DNA from: Agrostemma githago
Taxonomy: Eukaryota; Streptophyta; Magnoliopsida; Caryophyllales; Caryophyllaceae
Direction of reading: 5' to 3'
DNA length: 64,000 nucleotides
Assembly: GCA_958450325.1 (NCBI GenBank)
Contig: OY288243.1
Span: 35,268,678 to 35,332,677 of the forward strand
Below the pieces are notes generated by a model that saw nothing but the letters and a program-made list of their open reading frames with translations, did not search any database and was not told where the DNA came from. How positions within the stretch are numbered: the stretch's first letter is position 1; each line of letters starts with the position of its first letter. A program made the translations under genes and the position numbers. Of this stretch, positions 1 through 11,778 are shown piece after piece.

Positions 1-1
1 C

Positions 2-725
2 GAGACAAAACCTTGGCATCAAGCCATTCTAACTTACTTGGCAACGGGAGAGTATCCCCCGGGAACTGAAAACCGGGCCAAGAAGGCCTTGCGAAGATTG
101 GCAACCCAATTTGTTCGCACGGACGACGAGCAGTTATACAAAAAGACGGCACAAGGGGCTCTCCTCCTGTGTATCGACAAGGTACAGGCCGAAAAGGTTA
201 TGGCCGAAGTACACGATGGTGAAAATGGCCTGCATATGAATGCCCATATGCTAGCCCGCAAAATCACGAGGCTCGGATATTATTGGAAAACCATGGAAAC
301 AGACTGTCAATTATACGTCAAACATTGCCATAATTGTCAGATCTTCGCTAATGTACAACATATGCCATCTTCCCTATTATATACCATGACATCACCATGG
401 CCATTTTCGACATGGGGTATTGACATAATTGGAAAGGTGCACCCTTCTGGGACGGGAGGCCATTGCTTCATTCTGGTGGCCATCGACTATTTCACCAAAG
501 GGGTCGAAGCTGAGTCATACCGTGTCTTGAACGCCAAGCACGTGGCCAAATTTATCCAGAACAAGATCATATGCCGATACGGTATCCCACACGAGTTTAT
601 CAGTGATCATGGGACCCACTTTCAAGCTGAAACCGCTACGTTGCTAGCAAAATACCAAATTCAAAGGCATACATCTTCTCCCTACCGTCCCCAAACAAAC
701 GGAGCAGTAGAAGCGGCTAATAAGA
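2..725 (+). pseudogene. Integrase of Tat A, N-terminal part (split by insertion)
   Basis: The frame is open from base 2 to the insertion point. It holds the end of the region after RNase H, the integrase zinc-binding domain (HCHNC around 325-340) and most of the DDE core: WGIDIIG with the first Asp near 421, then ISDHGTHF with the second Asp near 605, then NGAVEAANK with the Glu near 710. The reading frame resumes at 13112 after the nested Athila-1. One substitution relative to copies B-D is visible after the first Asp (FTKGVEAE against FTKWVEAE). Integrase would insert retrotransposon cDNA into host DNA; here it is broken by the insertion. Confidence 0.85.
721..725. repeat. Target-site duplication TAAGA (left) of Athila-1
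   Basis: TAAGA directly precedes the LTR start TGATGTGGG and recurs at 13107-13111 directly after the LTR end. Element B keeps the uninterrupted site (AATAAAACAATTG near 28586) with a single copy of this position, which confirms a 5-bp duplication. Confidence 0.93.
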
Positions 726-2053
726 TGATGTGGGTAAAGTCGTCTCACCCAATCAAGGTAAACCTAATGCTACTAACAAGAAGATAGCGGCAAGCAAGGT
801 ATCGAATCCACAGGGAAACAGTTAAACTAGTCAAATAGCTATGGCGATTCTAGGATGCTCTAAACGGTTGAATTGATGGAAGGATATAAAAACACTACTA
901 AAATGCGATAATAAATAATCGAAACTAATAAAGAGATGAAAACTAAGGTCACGGGTTCACGATAGATGCTCAACAATTATGTGACGATAATAATAAACAT
1001 ATAACATGCTAGTCGGCTATAACACGTTCTCTCGAATCGTGTCAACCTAGGAAGGATCTAACGGGCTCTCGCAACTTATTAGACTCCCTACCAAATCGCG
1101 CGTGATCTAATCCTAATTCGGCTTTCGCACAGGAACTAGAATTTCCCAAACAGATTAAAATGTTGTGGCCTTTAACAAGTTAATCGACAAATAAACACGC
1201 GAAAGTGGTACTAGCATAATTATGAATTTAGTATCAACGCGACATAATCGTATAATAATCCATCGATTCCCCTCGACCCTAGCGAGAAAATTAGCTACGC
1301 ATGATGATTACGAAACAACTAATCGCATATATGGAATTCATGATAAAAAGGTGAAGCAAATAAATCTAATGGTAAACGGACGAAAATCTAACGAACTAAA
1401 CGGAACAACAAATTGCAAATAGAGAAAATTACGACGAACTAAGTAATTTACGATGAAGATTGAAACGTAGAACTGAAAATTGCATAAAATGAAATTACCG
1501 AAATCGAATCCGAGTGAAAACCGAGTGCTAGAATCCTAAAGGTCACGAGTTTCTAGAGTAAAATTTCTAAGTATGAAAAGTGATCGTTAGAAAATAATCC
1601 CCACTCCTAGTTATACAAAATGAGGCAGAAAAAGAACTGGGTGTGCACCCCGGCCGGCCGGCCGGCCGCCTGCCACATGCAGGGGCCGAGGCACACATTA
1701 AAAATGAAGCTAAAAATGGCTTGTGTCATGCCGGCCGACTGGCAGGCCGCCGGTCACATGCAGGCTGGCGTGCACGCACTAATAAAAGAAGCTATGGGCC
1801 GCTTCTCATGGCCCATTGGATCGCCACCTCCCATTTCTTCTTCGCCTAAACGTCTTGAGGCACGAGTTTTGTCTCGGGATCGTTCTTCTAACCAGATATG
1901 AGTGTAATTGCACAAAAAGACCTGAAATCGTGTAGAATCTACAAAAACACTCACTCAAAGCAAAATGTTAGAAGAAACGGCTCTAAAGAGCGCGTTCCGA
2001 CCATAAAAGACAACGGAATCGAGGGAGAAAAGCTATAAAAATACAACACATCA
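726..2053 (-). repeat. 3' LTR of Athila-1
   Basis: Begins TGATGTGGG and ends ACACATCA on the + strand, giving TG...CA termini. It matches 11779-13106 over its whole length. It contains a GC-rich stretch of overlapping GGCCGG palindromes at about 1651-1670 and a second one at about 1730-1755, discussed in the findings. Short ORFs in it are chance. Confidence 0.95.
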
Positions 2054-2064
2054 AACTCCCCCGA
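2054..2064 (-). other. Polypurine tract of Athila-1
   Basis: The + strand reads AACTCCCCC immediately inside the LTR, i.e. GGGGGAGTT on the element strand directly before the 3' LTR. This is the expected plus-strand primer site. Confidence 0.8.
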
Positions 2065-3608
2065 ACCGAACCCTTGCTTGTCCTCAAGCAAGACCCGTAA
2101 GAAAACAACTAATATAATACCGAAACAGCTCAAAGCAAATAATAGGCAACCAAATACTCAAGTCCGTCATAGCAAACATCTAAACCAAGTCTAAGAAACG
2201 AATTCCAAGACGGGAAATAGGAAAAATAACCCATCAACAAATGCACAATTTTACCAAGCATAACATGTAGAAACCACATTTTCAACCAAAGCCCTTGCAT
2301 AGGCTACTCACGGAGCCACTCATCGCTCAATTAGGAAGGGTGTGTATATGTGAAATATATATATGAAAACGCTCAACTACTCCAACTCATGGAAATATAC
2401 CCGCAATCTAATATGGTATCGACCTCTAAATTTTTACAAAACGTGCTAAGATCACAAAGGGAGGCAAGGATGGTGATAACAAGGTAGAAGGTGGAAATCG
2501 ATATGGTCTTGTGAGGTCAAAGCCAAGCTAGTGAACTAACTAGTGCGATAATGCTCAACTCAAAAATTCTTCCACTTCCATAAACAAATCATACAAACCA
2601 CCAACCAACGAGAACGAGTCCGGGATCAAAAGAGGGCGCTCAAATTTCATCAAGTGAACGGAAAATAAAAGTAACAAGAATAACATATATTTTTGATTTT
2701 TTTTTTCTTGATTTTTTTTTTCTTCCTCTTTTTCGATTTTTTCGATTTTTCCTTTTTGCTTTTTTTTCATTTTTTTTCCTTTTCTTTCTTTCTTTTTGAA
2801 CTATTATTTTTCAGCTTGATGAAATTAGAGGCAAATATATACAATAACCCAAATTGACCCGGACAAGATCTACAAACTCCCTTGAGACAGAGTCAACCAC
2901 ATCCAATCATCCATCAAAACTCTCCGTAATCACACAATAACGAGCACAGAACGCACTAGGTGACCTACTTCATCAAGCTTGGCTGGGTAGGCAAATTTGA
3001 TTTTGTAGTTCATTTTGTGAATTCTTTAACATTTTAGCCAAGGAGAAACTGGATAGAAATGGATGGAAATGAAAATGACCCAAAAATGATCACTAGGCAA
3101 GTTAGTCAAAATGAAGGGGCAAACACCATACTTATGCGTATTGACATAGCATATTCCACGAGGAGTCCTACACACAATCCTAAGTGGTAGCCAGGTATGA
3201 ATGTACTGGCTACAGGAGGCTCTAAATCTCACCAATTTTGTAACTAAAGCCTAAATGCAGGGTCGGTCTAAATGGGAACCACAAAACATAGCTCGGTTGG
3301 TTGCAAACTTGCCGATTAATTATTATTCCACATAACAGAGGTCAATTGAATGCCAATTAAGAATGAGTAGGTGGCCTAAAGAGTGCAAATTATCATCATT
3401 GCTGCATGATCGGTATCATAGACAATCACTAAGACTCAAGGAAATAAAACTAGAAATACTAAAAACTCCCCCACGCTAGACTCGACATTGTCCTCAATGT
3501 CCATATCATACAGACCCAAAATTGGTGGGGGACACAAATAAAATCCGAGGAAAGAGAAAAAAAACATACCAAATATACACATGGAGAGGCAGCGGAGTCA
3601 GCAATCCG
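2065..3608. other. 3' untranslated region of Athila-1
   Basis: About 1.5 kb between the env-like gene and the PPT. AT-rich, with a T-rich low-complexity stretch at 2690-2800. No ORF here resembles a protein; nothing else recognised. Confidence 0.7.
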
Positions 3609-5171
3609 CTACTGATCATCATCATCATCACCAAAATCATCATCCTCCATACCATCATCTGCAGCGGTCCCAGAACCTGACGCACCACCCGTATACCAAC
3701 CACCTCCCTGATAATCACTAGCGGCTCCAAAAGCAGGGCCCGTCGGGGCACTGAAATAGTCAGTGTGAAGATGGAAGCCGCCATGAATCGAAGGGTCAGT
3801 ATAACCACCCACGGGCCACGAAAAGTACGAGGGGTAAGGGCCCTGTGGTGGCACAGCTGCACGCCGAGCATAGTCATCATAAACGGGATACATCCCGAGA
3901 CACTGATCAGCATATAACCTGTCTAGACGAGCGTGAGTAGCAGCGGTGTCGGCACGAGTCTCCGTGCGAAAAGTATCAAAGTCAGAACGTGACGAACCGG
4001 CACTCAACTCCATGCGCTCCATCCATGAAATCAGATCGGGATGGAGGGGAGCATACTGGGGTGGTGGAGGAGGCTGCTCAAAAGTAGTAGTGGTGGTGGT
4101 CTCGGGAGCAGGCTGAGATGGACCGGGCTCAGAAGTGGGGTGGGAGGTACTAGGCTCGCTCGTCGGGCGACGAGTATAGGTAACAGCATGCGACGAAAGA
4201 AGAGAGCTAGGGGCAGCGACGGGTAATAAATAATTAGGCTGATCAGCCTCAAGTGACAAAACCGACCCGGCTTGCAAAATAATAGTCGCCTGCTCATGAA
4301 TAAGCCAAGCCCAACGATTCTGATGCCTAGAAGAAATCCAGTTAAGAGAAGCCAAATATCGGAGGCTAAGAGTAATCTCACCCTGGACCGGATCATGATC
4401 TGCTTCGTGAAAAGCGGTCAACCGGAGAGCTAATTGCGTGACTAACCCGCCTATATAAATAGGAACATCGGCAACGGCCGTAGCTATTCTCCTAAACTGG
4501 AGGACCAGGTGATAGGTAATATTGATATGCCACACCTTCGGCTTACGCCGCAAATATGAACCCAAAATAAACACCTCCTCGGTGCGCACATTATGTGGCT
4601 CCTTCCTAGCAAAAATCGTCCACCCCATAAACCTCTGCCAAACCTTAATAACAGGATTATGAATATTATTTGAACTCATATGCCCCGCGGTAGTGTACGG
4701 GGCATCAGCAATGCATTCCCAAAAATCACCCACCCTAAAATTAGCATGCTCGGGTGGTGTACGGTCGTCATAATCCTTAAGGTCAAAACAATCCCCAAAC
4801 TGTTTCAGGCTCAGCGCAAAACTAGTATTCAATAAACGGAACTCAAGAGAAATATCACCAGTCCGTCTATTCTTATGTACCTCAAACGAACTCAGAAATT
4901 CCAACGTAAGCTGGGTAAACGTGTTACGACGCATCGTAAAAAATGTACCCATACCAACACCCTTAAACAATAGTTCCAAAGCAGAATCTAAGCCTAAAGT
5001 TCGCATAGCATCACGATCGATAAAACGAGTTGGAACAATAGACCGCTTTCTCAAGTTCTGAAACCGTACCTTTTGGTCAATAGTGGTAAAAATTACACCT
5101 GGAAAAACCGGATCGGACTCAATGTCGGGTTGAGCATGTTCGTTTCTGGTGCGCTTGTTCCGAGGAGGCAT
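3609..5171 (-). CDS. ATHILA ORF-1 / env-like protein of Athila-1
   Basis: An intact 520-residue ORF downstream of pol, in the position where Athila elements carry their extra, so-called env-like gene. It starts MPPRNKRTRN. The first 260 residues resemble the ATHILA ORF-1 family (WQRFMGWTIFARKE and FILGSYLRRKPKVWHI segments). The middle, about 320-390, is rich in Pro, Ser and Thr; the C-terminus ends in a run of Asp and Glu (about 505-520). I see no signal peptide or convincing membrane segment, so a true envelope function is not supported by this sequence. The role is unknown. Alternative: a nuclear or nucleic-acid-associated accessory protein. The ORF has no internal stops, matching the youth of the element. 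Confidence 0.8.
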   Translation of the reverse strand: MPPRNKRTRNEHAQPDIESDPVFPGVIFTTIDQKVRFQNLRKRSIVPTRFIDRDAMRTLGLDSALELLFKGVGMGTFFTMRRNTFTQLTLEFLSSFEVHKNRRTGDISLEFRLLNTSFALSLKQFGDCFDLKDYDDRTPPEHANFRVGDFWECIADAPYTTAGHMSSNNIHNPVIKVWQRFMGWTIFARKEPHNVRTEEVFILGSYLRRKPKVWHINITYHLVLQFRRIATAVADVPIYIGGLVTQLALRLTAFHEADHDPVQGEITLSLRYLASLNWISSRHQNRWAWLIHEQATIILQAGSVLSLEADQPNYLLPVAAPSSLLSSHAVTYTRRPTSEPSTSHPTSEPGPSQPAPETTTTTTFEQPPPPPQYAPLHPDLISWMERMELSAGSSRSDFDTFRTETRADTAATHARLDRLYADQCLGMYPVYDDYARRAAVPPQGPYPSYFSWPVGGYTDPSIHGGFHLHTDYFSAPTGPAFGAASDYQGGGWYTGGASGSGTAADDGMEDDDFGDDDDDQ

Positions 5172-5937
5172 TGCAAATCAGCTGAAAGTAGCACACTTGA
5201 GAGAAAAAAATGGGGAAATTTTTGAAGAGAGAGAGGGGAGATGAGTGCTGGGAAATGGGGAAATTGGGGTTTTGGGGATGAGAGAGAGAAGAGAGGGCGA
5301 GAGAAGTGCAGAAATGAGGAAATGACACGAAAAATGGGTTTGGGGGTCTGTTGTACGCCCCAGCCGGTCTGGACCGGCGGCCGGCTGGCCGGCCGGACGC
5401 ACTTCTCCAATTTTTTCGATTATTTAAATCAAACCTTTCCTCTCACAGCCAGCCGGTATGGACCGGGGGCCGGCTGGCCAGCCGGACCGCACAATTCCTT
5501 TCTTTTTTCGAGATTTTGCCCCACTTTTTCTCAAATTCTTCTTGTGCCTCGGCCCCTGAAGTCTATAGGGGGCCTAGGGGCAGGCTGAGACGCACAAACC
5601 ACTCTATTAGAACTCTAATTCATCTCGTGTCTCGGCCCCTATAGTCGACAGGCCCCCTAGGCCTAGGCTGAGGTGACCTGCTATATTATCACAAGTACGA
5701 TGAATTTTTTCCCTTCTCCTTATTTTGGCTAATATCTCCAAATCAAGTTATTTCCGATTATTCTGCGCATCTCCAAAACGTTAGTCCCTCCTCTCATCCT
5801 CACTAAGATAACTAAAAGAAAAATAAAATAAAAAAAAAAATAAAAAAAAAACGAGAATGAGGGAAATTATGTACATACTCGGGCTGCCTCCCGGTAGCGC
5901 TGGTTTAGAGTCCCGCACGACTTGATGAGAATAAGGT
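5172..5937. other. Spacer between pol and env-like gene of Athila-1, with GC palindromes
   Basis: Non-coding. Two related GC-rich palindromic modules start at 5361 and 5450 (89 bp apart). A second related pair beginning CTCGGCCCC starts at 5548 and 5631 (83 bp apart). The modules lie about 190-460 bp upstream of the env-like start. An A-rich low-complexity tract covers 5815-5855. Confidence 0.75.
5361..5486. repeat. Paired GC-rich palindromic modules upstream of env-like gene
   Basis: Each module is about 36 bp and combines CCGGTCTGGACCGG-like and CCGGCTGGCCGG-like imperfect palindromes. The two modules differ by several substitutions and are separated by AT-rich sequence. GGCCGG-rich counterparts occur in the LTRs at about 1651-1755 and 12704-12810. 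Confidence 0.75.
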
Positions 5938-8900
5938 TTAGTGGGATAAGGGAACGGGATGAAGTCGTATGACCTCAATCGCTCCGACTTGAGCACCTTC
6001 ATGATACAACTTCAATCGTTGACCATTCACCTTGAATCGTTCACCCGCATCACTCTCGACTTCAATCGAGCCAAATTTACCCACGTGGGTGACAGAAAAA
6101 GGTCCGGACCAACGAGATTTTAACTTTCCGGGAAACAACCGGAGCCTATAATTGAATAATAATACCTTATCTCCCACATTGAACTCACGGTGAAGGATAT
6201 GCTTGTCATGCTAGCGCTTGGTGCGCTCCTTATAAACTCGAGCACTATCATAGGCACCAAGTCGGAATTCCTCCAACTCATTCAGCTGCATAAGTCTCCT
6301 CTCCCCACTCAAATGTGGATCCAAGTTAAGCTCCTTAATCGCCCACCAAGCCTTATACTCAAGCTCGACCGGTAAATGGCATGACTTGCCATAGACCAAT
6401 CGGTAAGGTGAAGTACCAATAGGCGTTTTAAAGGCGGTACGATAAGCCCATAGTGTATCATCTAGCTTAGAGCTCCAATCCTTCCGAGCTTTTGACACGA
6501 CCTTTTGGAGAATAGACTTGATTTTCCTATTGGACATCTCAACTTGCCCACTCGTTTGAGGGTGGTAGGCAAGACCGGTACGGTGCGAGACACCGTACTT
6601 AGCAAGCAAAGCATCAAGTCGCTTCTCATGAAAATGGCTTCCACCATCACTAATAATCGCTCTTGGAACACCAAAGCGGGGAAAAATAGTCTTTTTAAAC
6701 AGAGATATTACCGTTCTAGCATCATTAGCAGGAGATGCTACCGCCTCCACCCACTTGGAGACATAATCAACCGCAACCAAAATATATCGGTTGCCCTTGG
6801 ATGACAGGAACGGGCCTTGATAGTCTACACCCCAAACATCAAAAATTTCTACTTCGAGAATCCCATTTTGAGGCATCTCATGCCTCCTAGAAATATTACC
6901 GGTCCTTTGACATGCATCGCAGGACATAATAAAAGCTTGGGCATCCCGGAATAAGGTTGGCCAATAAAAACCCGACTGGAGGACCTTAGCCGTGGTTCGG
7001 CTCGGTCCATGATGGCCACCATATGGTGATGAATGACAACTCTCTAGAACCCCTCGAACTTCCCATTGAGGGACACATCGACGGAAAATACCATCGGCAC
7101 ACTCCTTAAATAAATAAGGGTCATCCCAGAAAAATTGTCGGACATCATGTAGAAATTTTTTCTTTTGTTGATAGGAAAGATCGGAAGGTAATACCTTGCC
7201 AACTAAATAATTAGCATAATCCGCATACCAAGGTCCTTCGCTTGCACCGGTACTTAAAGCCATGAGAGAATCATCGGGAAAAGAGTCATCTATGGGGATG
7301 ACAACTCCCTCCTCCTCAACTCTAAGCCTCGATAGATGATCTGCAACGACATTTTCCGCTCCCTTCTTATCCCGGATCGATAAATCAAACTCTTGGAGGA
7401 GGAGGATCCATCGAAGTAATCGGGGCTTTGCTTCTTTCTTAGCAAGGAGGTACTTGAGCGCCGCATGATCGGTGAAAACAATGAATTCCGATCCAACCAA
7501 GTAGGTTCTAAACTTTTCCAAAGCATACACTATAGCTAGCAACTCCTTCTCGGTGGTGGCATAATTCACCTGAGCATTATCAAGTGTTTTGCTAGCGTAG
7601 TATATAGCATGCAAGACCTTTTCCTTCCTTTGGCCCAAAACCGCTCCCACAGCATAATCACTCGCGTCACACATTATCTCGAATGGCAAATTCCAATCCG
7701 GTGACTGAATGATCGGAGCAGAAATGAGGGCCTGCTTAATCCTGTTAAAAGCTTCCACACACTCATCAGTAAAATCGAAAGGGGCATCCTTTAGGAGCAA
7801 TTGTGTAAGTGGCTTAGCAATTTTGGAAAAGTCCTTGATAAAGCGGCGATAAAATCCCGCATGACCAAGGAAACTTCTCACTCCCTTTACATTAACCGGC
7901 AAGGGCAATTGCTCAATCACTTGCACCTTTGCTTTATCCACCTGAATGCCCTTTTCAGAGACTACATGACCCAAAACAACACCCTCAGTGACCATAAAAT
8001 GGCATTTTTCCCAATTCAAGACCAAACTAACCTCGACACATCGGTTTAAAATGGTATCCAAATTAGCTAAACAAGCTGAAAAACTCATACCATACACACT
8101 AAAGTCGTCCATAAACACTTCCATAATGGACTCGATGTAGTCGGAAAAGATGCTCATCATGCACCTTTGAAAGGTGGCGGGTGCATTACATAGCCCAAAT
8201 GGCATCCTGCGATATGCGAAAGTGCCATATGGACAAGTGAACGTGGTCTTTTCTTGGTCGGCGGGGTGTATCGAGATTTGGAAAAATCCCGAATATCCAT
8301 CTAAATAGCAAAAATACTTGTGAGAAGCTAGTCTCTCAAGCATTTGGTCGATAAAGGGCAATGGGAAATGGTCTTTAAGTGTGGCGGTGTTCAACTTCCT
8401 ATAATCTATACACATTCTCCATCCCGTCACAATTCGTGTAGGGATTAACTCATTCTTCTCATTCGGGACCACAGTAGTCCCTCCCTTCTTAGGTACAACC
8501 TGTACCGGACTCACCCATTTTGAATCGGGAACCGCATAAATAATTCCCGCATCCAACAACTTCATAACTTCCTTTTTAACAACCTCTTGCATGTTCGGGT
8601 TCAACTTACGTTGACCCTGGACACAAGGACGATGACCTTCCTCAAGATTAATTCTATGCATACAGAAATCGGGACTGATTCCCTTCAAATCATCAAGACT
8701 ATACCCCAAAGCTTTCCTATTTTTCTTTAAAACAACTAACAAATCAGAAAGTTGTTGCTCAGTTAAATCAGCACTTACAATCACGGGGAAGCTCTCGGTA
8801 TCGTCTAAAAAGGCATATTTTAGGTGAGACGGAAGTGGCTTACGCTCCGGAACGGATATGTCGATAGCAAATGAGGTGTGTACGATGTTGGTTACATCGA

Positions 8901-11655
8901 CACCTTGCTCCTCCGTGAGCATCCTTCCTTCCAAAGCGGCCTCTAAGGCATCAACAACAGCGGAGTCAACGGAAGCATCACCTGCACATGCTTCCAAACA
9001 TATCAAAGCTTCTAAGGGATCCCGTATAAGGGACGCCTCCATAGAATCATGTACTAAAACATCCACAACATCAATCATGCAGCAAGAATCCGTTATCATC
9101 GGATTCTTAAGTGTACTATCTAAGCAGAAAACAATGGTGTCTCCACCCACTTCCAAGGTCAATTTACCGTTCTTGACATCAATCACCGCGCCGGCGGTGT
9201 GCAAAAATGGCCTTCCCAAAATTATGGGAATTTGGGTGTCCTCGGCCATGTTAAGGACGATAAAATCAACCGGGATAAAAAATTTCCCAACTCTAACGGG
9301 CACGTCTTCTAAAACTCCCAAAGGGCGTTTTATGGAACGGTCCGCCATCTGCAAAGTGACACTAGTACACTTAAGAGGACCCATATTAAGTTTTTCACAA
9401 ACAGAGTAGGGCATGACACTTACACTGGCACCTAGATCACATAAAGCCTTATCAATCGATAAGGTGCCAATAGTGCAAGGAATCGAAAAACTACCGGGGT
9501 CCTTTAGCTTTGGTGGGGCCTTGTTCTGTAAAAAGGCACTACACTCTGCAGTAAGAGCGACGGTTTCTACCTCACCAATGCTTCTCTTCCGAGTCAAGAT
9601 GTCCTTCATAAACTTGGTGTAAGACGGGACCTGCATAATGAGCTCGGTAAATGGGACTGTAACCTGCAAATTCTTCACAACCTCCATGAACTTGCCAAAT
9701 TGGGTAGTTTCCTTTCGATTCTTCAATCGACCCGAAAATGGTACTTGAATTGTTGGACTAGTCGGAGTGGGAACGGGAGTAGTGGGTGGTGGAACTCGCT
9801 CATCACTTGGAGTTTCCACAATTGCATCCTCATTGACATCTTCCACTAAAACCTCCTCCTTCTCAGCCGGTGAATCATCCTTAGGCATCGACGGACTTTC
9901 ATAGTGTGTGCCACTACGAAGAGTGATCGCATTAGCCGTATCATGTTGTTGATCACCTTGAGAAGGGAGTTTACCTTGTTGACGCGTTGCTTGTGACGCG
10001 GCAAGGTGTCCCACTTGGTTCTCCAAATTCTTGATGGCATTATCCTTAGCTTGATCATTCTTTTGCATTTGAGCCATCATAGATTCCTGGGTCTTGGCCA
10101 TCATCTGCATCATATTACGAAGCTCAGTCATTTCATTAGAACTCGAAGAAGAAGAAGAATTACCTTGAGCTTGTGATGAGGATTGGCCAAAATTCTGCTG
10201 ACTAGTATCGAAATTCTGATGAGAATTCCCGAAGTTCTGATTAGTATTGCCAAAATTTTGTTGATGTTGACCCAAGTGAGGTCGCTGCTGAAAATTTCCC
10301 TGATTTTGGAAATTCCTTTGATTTTCGAAATTCTGTTGATTCTGAAAATTCCCTTGATTATGGAATTGCTGCTGGTTCTGAAAATTTCCTTGGTTCTGGA
10401 AATTCTGCTGATGCTGATTCTGGAGATTCTGCTTGTGCGGGGGCACATAGGGTGGTGTAATAGGCGGGTTCAAGACATTAGTACTCCTGTAAGACAAGAG
10501 AGATGCATCATAGCCCGGTTGATTCATATATGGATAACGTGGGCGCATAGAATGAAACGCATTCACCTGTTCTATGAAGCCTAGGCAGTCTTGAGCTTGG
10601 TGGTCCGCGGCACCACAACGAACGCATGCATATTCTTGCATGGCATGTACTTGATGCATGCCCCCTCCCCCTTGAGAATTTGACACTTCAAATGCATCAA
10701 ACCTCTTAGCCAAAGCGGCTAATTGAACGGCCACAGCATTCGAGGATCCACTTTCACCGGAATTTGATCGAGTATTACCACGTGGATTACCCCATCGGGA
10801 GTGATGAGATGCCATCTCCTCTATCGTTTGCCAAGCCTTATCATCATCCACATTACATTGGAAACGACCATTGCATGCCGAATCCAATGTACTCCTGCAA
10901 TCATCATACAGCCCGTTATAAAATTGGTTACAAAGAAACCAAACCTGAAAACCATGGTGCGGGCATTCCTTCACAAGCTTCTTGAACCGCTCCCACGCTT
11001 CATGAATATTCTCGTTCGGAGTTTGACGGAAATTGGTGATTTGACTCCGGAGCATGTTCGTCTTCTGTGGAGGGTAATAGTGCTTGTAGAAGGCAAGAGC
11101 AAGAGAATTCCAGTCGGTAATCCCTTCGGTGACTTTATCAAGATCGGTTATCCACTCCCTAGCGGAATCCCGTAGTGAGAACATGAATAGCATCTCCATG
11201 ACTTCTTCTTGAGTTACCCCGGCCGGAAGTGGAATCGTGGAGCAATAGTCGGTAAAAATCCTCATATGCTTGTGAGGATCGTCCTTAGGGTCACCACCAA
11301 ATTGATTCTTCTCCACCAATGTGATAAAGGCGGGTCGAATCTCAAATGTACCTTGAGTGGCAGTTGGTCGTTTAACCAACTTGGGAAGAGCAGTTTGCTC
11401 AGGTTCCGAATGACTAGAAAGCTTCGGCATTTTTATGTTCGGAAGGGGTGGTAAAATGATCTCGGGCTGAGATTGATGTTCCTCTTCAAAGGACTGATTC
11501 TCAGCTACAAATTCAGTATGAATAGCTTCCAAAGTCGCAAGATCGGGAGCTGCGGAAATCTCTCTCCAAAACTGTCGTCGCCTACGAAAAGTTTTCTCGG
11601 GCTCAGGGTCGAACGGAGTAAGCTCTGATGACCGAAAAGACCTGGGCATAAGCAA
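5938..11655 (-). pseudogene. Gag-pol polyprotein of Athila-1 (one in-frame TAG)
   Basis: A single frame from ATG 11655 to TAG 6211-6213 gives 1,814 residues; the same frame stays open after the stop to 5938. Order: Gag with a retrotransposon-gag core (about 120-260); a CCHC zinc knuckle CVRCGAADHQAQDC (about 343-357); a Gln/Asn-rich stretch (about 390-500); aspartic protease with LCDLGAS (about 740); RT with CIDYRKLN and the catalytic FMDD variant (about 1178); RNase H (CDAS about 1326); integrase HHCC finger (about 1540-1580) and DDE core (D about 1610, D about 1668, E about 1704). The stop comes just before the integrase C-terminal GPF-type region, which lies in 5938-6210 (SRWSGPF). The codon before TAG ends in C, so a TGG to TAG change is likely. 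The truncated integrase would lack its C-terminal domain, so I call it a pseudogene, though everything upstream looks functional. Confidence 0.92.
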
Positions 11656-11756
11656 AACTACAGTAGAAAAGTGAGATCAATCTCAAGGAGTTTTAATTCC
11701 TTGAGACGAAAGAGAGCATAGAAGAAACAAGCTAAAAAAAAACAAGAAAAACCGTG

Positions 11757-11774
11757 TCCCCGGCAACGGCGCCA
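11757..11774 (-). other. Primer binding site of Athila-1 (tRNA-Asp type)
   Basis: The + strand reads TCCCCGGCAACGGCGCCA, which equals the 3' end of plant tRNA-Asp, four bases inside the LTR. It fixes the element on the minus strand. Only about 100 bp separate it from the gag ATG at 11655. Confidence 0.93.
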
Positions 11775-11778
11775 AATT

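Noticed and set aside
1222..1422. 66-residue ORF in both Athila-1 LTRs as a gene
   Set aside because: It lies in AT-rich LTR sequence, has no recognisable domain, and its duplication only reflects the two LTRs.
10128..10584. Ile/Ser- and Leu-rich ORFs on both strands
   Set aside because: Shadows of the Gln/Asn-rich part of Athila-1 Gag in other frames.
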